Origin: JBBECF01 sp040881945
Lineage (GTDB): Bacteria; Pseudomonadota; Alphaproteobacteria; Dongiales; Dongiaceae
Length of the DNA: 9,881 nt
Direction: 5' to 3'
Assembly: GCA_040881945.1 (NCBI GenBank)
Contig: JBBECF010000215.1
Location: 1-9,881, forward strand
The position numbers were made by a program, and so were the translations under genes. How positions within the stretch are numbered: position 1 is the first letter of the stretch; the number at the start of each line of letters is the position of its first letter. The notes beneath the pieces are model-generated. The model had not been told where the DNA came from and did no database searches. It was given only the letters and a program-made list of their open reading frames with translations. This document shows, in pieces, positions 1 to 6,878 of this stretch.

Positions 1-25
1 CCCCCCCCCCCCCCCCCCACCCCCC
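1..25. repeat. C homopolymer tract at window edge
   Basis: Eighteen consecutive C, one A, then six C (1-25) form a pure homopolymer at the very start of the window. It is not part of any recognisable coding sequence; one reading would encode polyproline. Position and composition suggest a contig end, where poly-G sequencing artefacts appear as poly-C on the other strand. A real homopolymer cannot be excluded. Confidence 0.8.
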
Positions 26-35
26 GCGACCCTTC

Positions 36-138
36 CGGGCGGCTTCGGACGTGCGCCGGCGTCGTCGCGATGCCTTGGCGATGCGTCCAGCATCGCCTGC
101 GGCTTCGCTTCTAGCCGGCGCGCGTCCGAAACCGTCTG
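36..138. repeat. Nested inverted repeat before lpxI
   Basis: Outer arms are 44-60 (TTCGGACGTGCGCCGGC) and 114-130 (GCCGGCGCGCGTCCGAA). They are reverse complements over 17 positions except 52/122, which would be a G-U pair in RNA. With one mismatch at 43/131 the pairing continues outward to 36/138. Inside lies a perfect 8-bp hairpin, 77-84 GGCGATGC and 90-97 GCATCGCC, with loop GTCCA. The copy of GCGATGC at 67-73 could also pair with 90-96. There is no U-run after the outer stem, so it is not a textbook terminator. It ends 15 bases before the lpxI start. It may be an intergenic repeat, a leader structure or an attenuator; the function is inferred only. Confidence 0.7.
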
Positions 139-153
139 ACGTGGCATCCTTCT

Positions 154-984
154 ATGAAAGTGGGTACTAGACTCGGGATTCTCGCCGGCGGCGGCGCGCT
201 CCCCGCCCGCGTGATCGCCGCCTGCCGCGCCGCTGGTCGAGAGTTTTTCGTTCTCGCCTTCGAGGACCAAGCCGACCCCGACACGGTCGCCGGAACGCCG
301 CACGCCTGGGTGCGGCTGGGGGCCGCCGGGCGGGCCGTCGAGCTGCTGCGCGCCGCCGGCGTCGAAGAGCTGGTCATGGCCGGGGCCGTGCGCCGCCCCT
401 CGCTCGCCGCTTTGCGCCCGGACCGGCAGGCGGCCCGCTTCCTGGCGCGGCTGGGTCCGCGTTTGATCGGAGACAACGGCCTGCTGCGCGCGCTCGCTGC
501 GGTCATCGAGCGCGATGAGGGTTTCCGCATCGTCGGCGCCGACAGCGTGCTTGCCGATCTGGTGGCCCCGCTCGGCCCGTTCGGCCGGCTGCGCCCGGGG
601 GCCGAAGACGCGCGCGACATCGTCTGTGGCGTTGCGGCGGCGCGCCGGCACGGCGCCCGCGACCGCGGGCACGCCGTCGTGACGCGGTACGGCGGCGTGC
701 TGGACGTCGAGGGCGCGGACGGGACCGACGCCTTGCTCGAGCGCTGTCGCGCGCGGCGCGGCGACGCACCCGGCGGCGTGCTGGTCAAGGTCATGAAACC
801 GCGGCAGGACCGGCGGCTCGACCCGCCGGCGATCGGGCCGGAGACGGTGCGTCGCGCGGCCGCGGCGGGGCTTCGCGGCATCGCCGTCGAGTCCGGCGCG
901 GTGCTGGTGATCGACCGCGACATCGTGGCGCGGACGGCCGACGCCGACGGATTGTTCGTGGTCGGGGTCGAGGTCGGCGCGTGA
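154..984 (+). CDS. lpxI: UDP-2,3-diacylglucosamine diphosphatase LpxI
   Basis: LpxI hydrolyses UDP-2,3-diacylglucosamine to lipid X and UMP in lipid A synthesis, replacing LpxH in alphaproteobacteria. The 276-residue product has the usual length. Family marks are the N-terminal LGILAGGGALPARVI (7-21), MAGAVRRPS (75-83), IGDNGLLRA (105-113), the segment 172-194 ending in EGADGTDALL, and the C-terminal KPRQDRRLDPPAIG (215-228). Asp223 in that last motif matches the catalytic Asp225 reported for Caulobacter LpxI. The residue after it is Pro, where most members I know have Leu (DLP). No good Shine-Dalgarno precedes ATG 154; GTG 160 is an alternative two codons in. lpxB follows with a 4-base overlap, so the two are translationally coupled. 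lpxA, the usual upstream neighbour, is not visible: the bases before 154 encode no recognisable LpxA tail. Confidence 0.93.
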   Translation: MKVGTRLGILAGGGALPARVIAACRAAGREFFVLAFEDQADPDTVAGTPHAWVRLGAAGRAVELLRAAGVEELVMAGAVRRPSLAALRPDRQAARFLARLGPRLIGDNGLLRALAAVIERDEGFRIVGADSVLADLVAPLGPFGRLRPGAEDARDIVCGVAAARRHGARDRGHAVVTRYGGVLDVEGADGTDALLERCRARRGDAPGGVLVKVMKPRQDRRLDPPAIGPETVRRAAAAGLRGIAVESGAVLVIDRDIVARTADADGLFVVGVEVGA

Positions 985-2177
985 CTCGGCCCGCGGCGTC
1001 CGCGGCCGAAGCCACGGCGGACGATCTTCTCATTTTTCTGATCGCCGGCGAACCCTCGGGCGACGCGCTCGGCGGGCGGTTGATGGCGGCGCTCAAGCGT
1101 TGCACGGGCGGCCGCGTGCGCTTCGCCGGCGTCGGCGGCGAGGCGATGGCGGCCGCGGGCCTCGTCAGCCGCTTCCCGATGGCGGAGCTGAGCCTGATGG
1201 GGTTGTTCGAGGTCGTGCCGCACCTGCCGCGCCTGCGCCGACGCATCGCAGAGACCGCGGCCGCGATCCGCGCCGCGCGGCCGGCGGCGGTCGTCACCAT
1301 CGACGCGCCCGCCTTCAATTTTCGCGTCTGCGCGCGTCTGCGCGGCAGCGGCATTCCCCTGATTCACTACGTGGCGCCGTCGGTCTGGGCGTGGCGCCCG
1401 GGCCGGGCGCGCCTCATCGCCGGCATCCTCGACCACTTGCTCGCCCTGTTGCCCTTCGAGCCGCGCTACTTCGAGGTCCACGGTCTGCCCTGCACCCATG
1501 TCGGACATCCCGTGCTCGAGACGGTCGGCGCCGGGCATGACGGGCCTCGCTTTCGCCGCGATTTCGACCTGCCGGCCGACGCGCCGGTCCTGTGCGTCCT
1601 GCCGGGCAGTCGCCGCGGCGAGGTGGCGCGTCTGGCGCCGGTGTTCGGTCGGGCCGTGCGGTTGCTCGCCCTGCGTTACCCGACGTTACGCGCGGTCGTG
1701 CCGACCGTCCCTGCCGTGGCCGACCGGGTCGACGCGGCGGCGGCGGCCTGGGGCGTGCCGACCCTGGTGCTGCGCGACGCGGAGCGCAAGTTCGACGCCT
1801 TCGCCGCCGCCGACGCCGCGCTCGCCGCGTCCGGCACGGTCGTCCTCGAGCTCGCCGCCCTGGGCGTGCCGATGGTCGCGGCCTACCGGGCGAACCCGTT
1901 GACCGCGCTGCTGCTCCGGCCGCTGCTCAAGGTGCGCTACGCCACGCTCGTCAACCTGCTGCTCGATCGTTCCGTCGTTCCGGAATTCCTGCAAGGAAGA
2001 TGCACGCCGGGTCGGCTGGCCACTGCGCTGGAGCGGCTGCTTGCCGACGACGGGGCGCGCCGGGCGCAACGCGCCGGCTTCGCCGAGGCGCTGGCCCGGC
2101 TCGCGGTGGACGGCCGGCCGAGCGAGCGCGCGGCCGCGGTGGTGCTGGATCTGGCGAGGCGCCGGGCCGAGCCTTGA
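981..2177 (+). CDS. lpxB: Lipid-A-disaccharide synthase LpxB
   Basis: LpxB is a GT19 glycosyltransferase that joins UDP-2,3-diacylglucosamine to lipid X, giving the beta-1,6 disaccharide of lipid A on the inner face of the inner membrane. The product is 398 residues, close to family length, with about 15 extra N-terminal residues. Motifs in order: IAGEPSGDALGGRLM (21-35), FAGVGGEAM (48-56), MAELSLMGLFEVVP (67-80), TIDAPAFNF (106-114, Asp108 in the position of the E. coli essential Asp98), HYVAPSVWAWRPGRA (129-143), THVGHPVLE (172-180), LPGSRRGEV (207-215, UDP-site arginines), ASGTVVLELAALGVPMVAAY (283-302) and VPEFLQGRCTP (333-343). The GTG start at 981 overlaps the lpxI TGA as GTGA and has GAGG seven bases upstream (970-973), which supports this start and coupling to lpxI. 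The stop is 13 bases from the stop of the convergent oxidoreductase; no terminator is visible between them. Confidence 0.97.
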   Translation: MTRPAASAAEATADDLLIFLIAGEPSGDALGGRLMAALKRCTGGRVRFAGVGGEAMAAAGLVSRFPMAELSLMGLFEVVPHLPRLRRRIAETAAAIRAARPAAVVTIDAPAFNFRVCARLRGSGIPLIHYVAPSVWAWRPGRARLIAGILDHLLALLPFEPRYFEVHGLPCTHVGHPVLETVGAGHDGPRFRRDFDLPADAPVLCVLPGSRRGEVARLAPVFGRAVRLLALRYPTLRAVVPTVPAVADRVDAAAAAWGVPTLVLRDAERKFDAFAAADAALAASGTVVLELAALGVPMVAAYRANPLTALLLRPLLKVRYATLVNLLLDRSVVPEFLQGRCTPGRLATALERLLADDGARRAQRAGFAEALARLAVDGRPSERAAAVVLDLARRRAEP

Positions 2178-2190
2178 GGGTGGGCGAGCG

Positions 2191-3192
2191 TCAGCCGCGC
2201 GCTGCGGCGGCGACGGCGCCCGCGGCCGGATCGCCGTCCTCGACCGCCTGCCAATAGGCCTGCAGGCTGCGCGTGATCATCAGCGCGGCATTGAGCGCGC
2301 GCCAGCCGTCCTCTCCCGTCACCTCCGGCGGCGACCCCGTCCGGACCGCCCGCAGGAAGGCGACGATCTCCTGCTCCAGGGTATCGGCGTCGCCATAGCT
2401 GATTTCCTCGGTATGGAGGTTGGGCACACCGGGCAGGCTCTCGCCGGACGCGCGGCGCACGATCTTCATGGTCTTTTGTACGAAGTTGATCGCGGTATAG
2501 GAGTCCGGTTGGTAGACGAACATGCGGCGCTTGGCGATGCGGCTGACGCGGCTGGCGGTGAGGTTGGCGACGCAGCCATTGGCGAATTGGATGCGCGAGC
2601 TGGCGATGTCCTCGGCCGACGAAAAGACCGGCGCGCCGGCGGCGTGGACCCACTCGATCGGCGAGTTGACGAAGGCGAGGATCAGATCGAGGTCGTGGAT
2701 CATGAGGTCGAGCACGGCGTTGACGTCGGTCGTGCGCCGCTGGAACGGGCCGACGCGGACCGCCTCGACATAGAGCGGCCGAGAGACGATCCTTTGCAAG
2801 GCGCGGCCGGCCGCCGAGAAGCGCTCGAGATGGCCGACTTGCAGGACGCGGCCCCGCTCGCGGGCGATGCGGATCAGGGTGGCCGCATGATCCAGCTCGG
2901 CGGCAATCGGCTTCTCGACGAGGACATGGGCGCCGTTCTCGAGGAACGCGCGGGCGATTTCGTAATGTGCGCGCGGCGGGGTCGCCACGCTGACGGCGTC
3001 GACACGGCCGAGCAGAGCCCGGTGGTCGGTCACCGCCTCGACGCCGTAACGCGACGCGATCGCGCGGCCGCGCGCGGCGTCGATATCAGCCACCGCAACC
3101 AGGCGCGACCCCGGGACTCGGGCGAACTTCTCCGCGTGATACTGGCCGAAATGGCCGACGCCGATTACCGCGGTACGCAACGGTTCCATCAT
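2191..3192 (-). CDS. Gfo/Idh/MocA oxidoreductase of lpx cluster
   Basis: This is a 333-residue NAD(P)-dependent oxidoreductase of the Gfo/Idh/MocA family. An N-terminal Rossmann fold is shown by AVIGVGHFGQYHAEKF (8-23, GxGxxG) and VAVADID (32-38). EKP (93-95) carries the conserved Lys94. GHLERF (120-125) and the C-terminal catalytic-region motif MIHDLDLI (164-171, His166) follow. The C-terminal half (SSAEDIASSRIQFANGCVAN, then LTASRVS) resembles oxidoreductases that I recall lying between lpxI and lpxB in deltaproteobacterial lpx operons. It is also the family of GnnA, which oxidises UDP-GlcNAc at C3 so that GnnB can aminate it. No GnnB-like aminotransferase is in the window, so the substrate is unproven. 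The start is ATG 3192 or the adjacent ATG 3189; GAGGG lies 15 bases upstream, rather far. It is convergent with lpxB and divergent from gloA. Confidence 0.85.
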   Translation of the reverse strand: MMEPLRTAVIGVGHFGQYHAEKFARVPGSRLVAVADIDAARGRAIASRYGVEAVTDHRALLGRVDAVSVATPPRAHYEIARAFLENGAHVLVEKPIAAELDHAATLIRIARERGRVLQVGHLERFSAAGRALQRIVSRPLYVEAVRVGPFQRRTTDVNAVLDLMIHDLDLILAFVNSPIEWVHAAGAPVFSSAEDIASSRIQFANGCVANLTASRVSRIAKRRMFVYQPDSYTAINFVQKTMKIVRRASGESLPGVPNLHTEEISYGDADTLEQEIVAFLRAVRTGSPPEVTGEDGWRALNAALMITRSLQAYWQAVEDGDPAAGAVAAAARG

Positions 3193-3221
3193 GTTCTTGC
3201 TTTTTTTCCCTCGATGCCCCG

Positions 3222-3233
3222 CCCCGATCGGGG
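3222..3233. promoter_or_regulatory. 12-bp perfect palindrome, possible operator
   Basis: CCCCGATCGGGG is a perfect 12-base palindrome 30 bases upstream of the oxidoreductase start, in the 162-base region between two divergent genes. An alternative pairing, TTTCCC (3205-3210) with GGGAAA (3232-3237), encloses it. The position would suit a dyad operator or a 5' UTR hairpin of the minus-strand gene. In such GC-rich DNA a 12-base palindrome can also arise by chance. No regulator is identified. Confidence 0.3.
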
Positions 3234-3286
3234 GAAAGGCCGCAACCCGACGCTAACGCATCGCCGCGGCCCGGTCCAAGCCAATC

Positions 3287-3315
3287 TTGGCCGGCGGCCG
3301 CCCGGCGGGTATAAG
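3287..3315 (+). promoter_or_regulatory. Candidate sigma-70 promoter of gloA
   Basis: A -35 like TTGGCC (3287-3292), a 17-base spacer and a -10 TATAAG (3310-3315, five of six consensus bases) are correctly spaced. Transcription would start near 3322, giving a leader of about 33 bases with the gloA Shine-Dalgarno. This argues against the in-frame ATG at 3316, which would lie at or before the transcription start. The spacer is almost pure G/C, so the AT-rich -10 stands out. Confidence 0.55.
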
Positions 3316-3340
3316 ATGTCCCGGATCGACCGGAAAACTC

Positions 3341-3349
3341 GGAAGGGAG
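3341..3349 (+). promoter_or_regulatory. gloA ribosome binding site
   Basis: GGAAGGGAG ends five bases before ATG 3355. It is a strong purine-rich Shine-Dalgarno and decides the start in a reading frame that stays open far upstream by chance. Confidence 0.75.
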
Positions 3350-3354
3350 CAACG

Positions 3355-3786
3355 ATGAGTCAAGCCAGCACGACCGCGCCGCGATCCGGCGCCACCCAGG
3401 CGTCCCGCTTCCTGCACACCATGATCCGGGTGCGCGACCTCGACAAGTCGATCGACTTCTACACGCGCCTGCTCGGCATGAGCCTGTTGCGCCGGAAGGA
3501 TTACCCGAGCGGCGAATTCACGCTGGCCTTCGTCGGTTACGGCGCCGAAGACGACGGCGCGGTCATCGAGTTGACGCACAATTGGGGCCGCGCCGAAGCC
3601 TACGAGCTCGGCACCGGCTTCGGCCATCTCGCGATCGGGGTGCCGGACATCTATGCCGCCTGCGAGAAGCTCGGCGGGGAGGGGGTCAAGATCCCGCGTC
3701 CGCCCGGACCGATGAAGCACGGCGGCAGCGTCATCGCCTTCATCGAGGATCCGGACGGCTACAAGATCGAGCTGATCCAGGAATAG
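3355..3786 (+). CDS. gloA: Lactoylglutathione lyase (glyoxalase I)
   Basis: GloA converts the methylglyoxal-glutathione hemithioacetal to S-lactoylglutathione in cytosolic methylglyoxal detoxification. The product is 143 residues, about the size of E. coli GloA plus a 17-residue polar N-terminal extension. It aligns along its length: FLHTMIRVRDLDKSIDFYTR (19-38), LLGMSLLRRKDYPSGEFTL (39-57), AFVGYG (58-63), VIELTHNWG (70-78), GFGHLAIGVPD (88-98), GPMKHGG (118-124) and FIEDPDGYKIELI (129-141). The four metal ligands are predicted as His21, Glu72, His91 and Glu139. The short form without the extra loops of the human type suggests the Ni/Co-activated bacterial class. The start at 3355 is set by a strong Shine-Dalgarno and an upstream promoter. 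Its stop is nine bases from the convergent gltA stop, with no convincing terminator hairpin between. Confidence 0.95.
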   Translation: MSQASTTAPRSGATQASRFLHTMIRVRDLDKSIDFYTRLLGMSLLRRKDYPSGEFTLAFVGYGAEDDGAVIELTHNWGRAEAYELGTGFGHLAIGVPDIYAACEKLGGEGVKIPRPPGPMKHGGSVIAFIEDPDGYKIELIQE

Positions 3787-3795
3787 CGGCCCGGC

Positions 3796-5127
<1,332 letters not shown>

Positions 5128-5135
5128 GTTGCAAA

Positions 5136-5140
5136 CCCCT
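5136..5140 (-). promoter_or_regulatory. gltA ribosome binding site
   Basis: On the minus strand AGGGG sits eight bases upstream of ATG 5127. It supports this start over the longer frame that opens at 5184. Confidence 0.6.
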
Positions 5141-5205
5141 GTGGTTATCGGCCGTTCGGCGGCCCGCCCGGCGCGGCCCGACAATAGGGCCGATCCCGGC
5201 TCACT

Positions 5206-6621
5206 TCAATCGGGCGCTCGCGCTGCATCCACGGCGTCGTCGATCCGCGCCATCGCCTCGTCGCGGCCCAGTACTTCCAGGACTTCGAAGACGCCAGGCG
5301 ACACGGCGGCGCCGGTCAGGGCCGCGCGCAACGGTTGAGCGACGTCGCCGAGCTTGCCGCCTTCGGCCTCGACGAAGGCGCGCGCCGCGGCCTCGAGCGC
5401 GGCCGCGGTCCATTCGGCGTCAACAAGCAGGCCGGCGAAGCGGCCGAGCCGCGCCCGCGCCGCGGGCGTCAGCAGCGCCGCCGCCCGGTCGTCGAGCGGC
5501 AACGGCCGCGGACGCGCATAGAACAGGGCGTTGTCGGCCAGTTCCTCCAGCGTCTTCGCGCGCGCCTTGAGGCCGCCCATGCCGCGGCGCAGCCGGTCCA
5601 GGACCGCCGCCGCGGGTGCGTACCCCAGGCGCCGTTCCAGGCGCGGCAGCACCAGCCCGACCAGGCGGTCGTCGGCCGCGGCGCGCAGATAGTAGCCGTT
5701 GAGGTTGTCGAGCTTGGCGAAATCGAAGCGCGCCGGCGAGCGGCCGATGCCGTCGAGGTCGAACCACGCGATCGCCTGCTCGGTGTCGATCGTCTCGTCG
5801 TCGCCGTGCGCCCAGCCGAGACGCAGCAGGTAGTTGCGCAACGCCTCGGGCAGATAGCCCATGTCGCGGTACGCCTCGACGCCGAGCGCGCCGTGCCGCT
5901 TCGACAGCTTGGCGCCGTCCGGCCCGTGGATGAGCGGGACGTGCGCGAAGACCGGAACCGTCCAACCGAGGGCGTTGTAGAGCTGGCTCTGGCGAAAGGC
6001 GTTGGTCAGGTGGTCGTCGCCGCGGATGACGTGGGTGATGGCCATGTCGTGGTCGTCGACGACCACCGACAGCATGTAGGTCGGCGAGTCGTCGGCGCGC
6101 AGCAGCACCATGTCGTCGAGCTGCTCGTTGCCGACCCGCACCTCGCCCTGGACGCGGTCGGCGATGACGGTCTCGCCGGTCTGCGGCGCCTTGAGGCGGA
6201 CGGCCGGGGCCACGCCGGGCGGCGCCTCCGCCGGGTCGCGGTCGCGCCAGCGGCCGTCGTAGCGCACCGGCCGGCCGGCCGCGCGCGCCGCCTCGCGCAT
6301 CGCCGCGAGCTCCTGCGGCGTGCAGTAGCAGCGATACGCCATGCCGGCGTCGAGGAGCCCGTGCGCCACTTCGGCGTGGCGCGCGGCGCGCGTCGATTGG
6401 AACACCGTCTCGCCGTCCCAGTCGAGTCCGAGCCAGGTCAGGCCGTCGAGGATGGCCTCGATCGCCGCCTGGGTCGAACGCTGGCGGTCGGTGTCCTCGA
6501 TGCGCAGCAGGAAACGGCCGCCGTGATGTTTGGCGAACAGCCAGTTGAACAGCGCCGTCCGCGCCCCGCCGATATGCAGGAAGCCGGTGGGCGAGGGGGC
6601 GAATCGGGAAACGACGGTCAT
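5206..6621 (-). CDS. gltX: Glutamyl-tRNA synthetase
   Basis: GluRS charges tRNA-Glu; in alphaproteobacteria a GluRS often also charges tRNA-Gln for later amidation. The product is 471 residues, normal length. The class I catalytic domain opens with SRFAPSPTGFLHIGGARTAL (5-24; HIGG is the HIGH signature) and FLLRIEDTDRQRST (37-50). A CYC pair (98, 100) lies where E. coli GluRS begins its zinc site, but the second half of that site is not evident. VVVDDHDMAITHVIRGDDHL (186-205) and KLSKRHGALG (238-247, the KMSKS signature) follow. LGWAHGDDE (268-276) leads into the anticodon-binding domain, which ends with LRAALTGAAVSPGVFEVLEV (431-450). ATG 6621 places the signature motif at the usual distance from the N-terminus. 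The frame stays open to 6765 only because it reads through the palindromic repeats at 6678-6742. Many alphaproteobacteria carry two gltX genes; which paralog this is cannot be decided here. Confidence 0.96.
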   Translation of the reverse strand: MTVVSRFAPSPTGFLHIGGARTALFNWLFAKHHGGRFLLRIEDTDRQRSTQAAIEAILDGLTWLGLDWDGETVFQSTRAARHAEVAHGLLDAGMAYRCYCTPQELAAMREAARAAGRPVRYDGRWRDRDPAEAPPGVAPAVRLKAPQTGETVIADRVQGEVRVGNEQLDDMVLLRADDSPTYMLSVVVDDHDMAITHVIRGDDHLTNAFRQSQLYNALGWTVPVFAHVPLIHGPDGAKLSKRHGALGVEAYRDMGYLPEALRNYLLRLGWAHGDDETIDTEQAIAWFDLDGIGRSPARFDFAKLDNLNGYYLRAAADDRLVGLVLPRLERRLGYAPAAAVLDRLRRGMGGLKARAKTLEELADNALFYARPRPLPLDDRAAALLTPAARARLGRFAGLLVDAEWTAAALEAAARAFVEAEGGKLGDVAQPLRAALTGAAVSPGVFEVLEVLGRDEAMARIDDAVDAARAPD

Positions 6622-6677
6622 GTCTTTCGCCGGCCTGAAATCGATGCGGAATAACTGGGCCCGACCGTGACCTGACC

Positions 6678-6712
6678 GGCCCTCATGTTTCGACAGGCTC
6701 AACATGAGGGCC
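6678..6712 (+). repeat. Palindromic repeat A of an inverted pair
   Basis: A perfect 12-bp stem, GGCCCTCATGTT (6678-6689) and AACATGAGGGCC (6701-6712), flanks the 11-base loop TCGACAGGCTC. The core resembles a dispersed palindromic element common in alphaproteobacterial genomes, with core TTCGACAAGCTCAGGATGAG. Its right arm overlaps the left arm of repeat B by five bases, so both hairpins cannot form fully at once. Confidence 0.85.
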
Positions 6713-6742
6713 TCATCCTGAGCTTGTCGAAGGATGAGGCCC
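6708..6742 (-). repeat. Palindromic repeat B of an inverted pair
   Basis: A perfect 12-bp stem, GGGCCTCATCCT (6708-6719) and AGGATGAGGCCC (6731-6742), flanks the 11-base loop GAGCTTGTCGA. Read on the minus strand the loop is TCGACAAGCTC, one base different from repeat A, so B is A's counterpart in opposite orientation. Stem sequences differ from A in a compensated way (GTT/AAC against CCT/AGG), as expected for repeats that conserve pairing. It lies between divergent gltX and comEC. Confidence 0.88.
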
Positions 6743-6815
6743 GGCTCCAGACTTTGCGACAGCAAGTCCTACCACAACAGCCGGCCGCGCCTCAATCGTG
6801 GTGGCGAGGTTGCGC

Positions 6816-6844
6816 TTTCTCGCCGACGGTCCGGGTGGGATACT
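6816..6844 (+). promoter_or_regulatory. Weak candidate promoter of comEC
   Basis: TTTCTC (6816-6821), a 17-base spacer and GATACT (6839-6844, four of six -10 bases) lie 34 bases before the chosen comEC start. The -35 is poor, so this is a tentative placement. If right, transcription begins near 6851, which rules out the in-frame GTG at 6798 as a start. Confidence 0.25.
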
Positions 6845-6878
6845 GGCGGCGGGGCGCCCTTCGACTCGTCAGGCTCCG

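Noticed and set aside
27..170. Possible C-terminal end of an upstream gene (lpxA expected) in the frame stopping at 170
   Set aside because: The translated tail is Arg/Ala/Ser-rich and does not resemble an LpxA C-terminus. The sequence is dominated by the inverted repeat and the homopolymer edge, so no gene call is supportable.
111..1538. 475-codon open frame on the minus strand across lpxI and lpxB
   Set aside because: It is antisense to two clearly recognised genes. Its product is a low-complexity Arg/Ala/Ser/Pro-rich sequence with no family motif, typical of chance open frames in very GC-rich DNA.
2041..3354. Long N-terminal extension of the gloA reading frame
   Set aside because: The upstream part overlaps the end of lpxB out of frame and runs antisense to the oxidoreductase. 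GloA homology begins after 3355, where a strong Shine-Dalgarno and promoter are found.
6860..6876. Third, interrupted copy of the repeat core (TTCGAC, five bases, AGGCTC) just before the comEC start
   Set aside because: Both half-cores match repeat A, but there are no flanking palindromic stems and the match is only 12 bases with an insertion; coincidence is likely.
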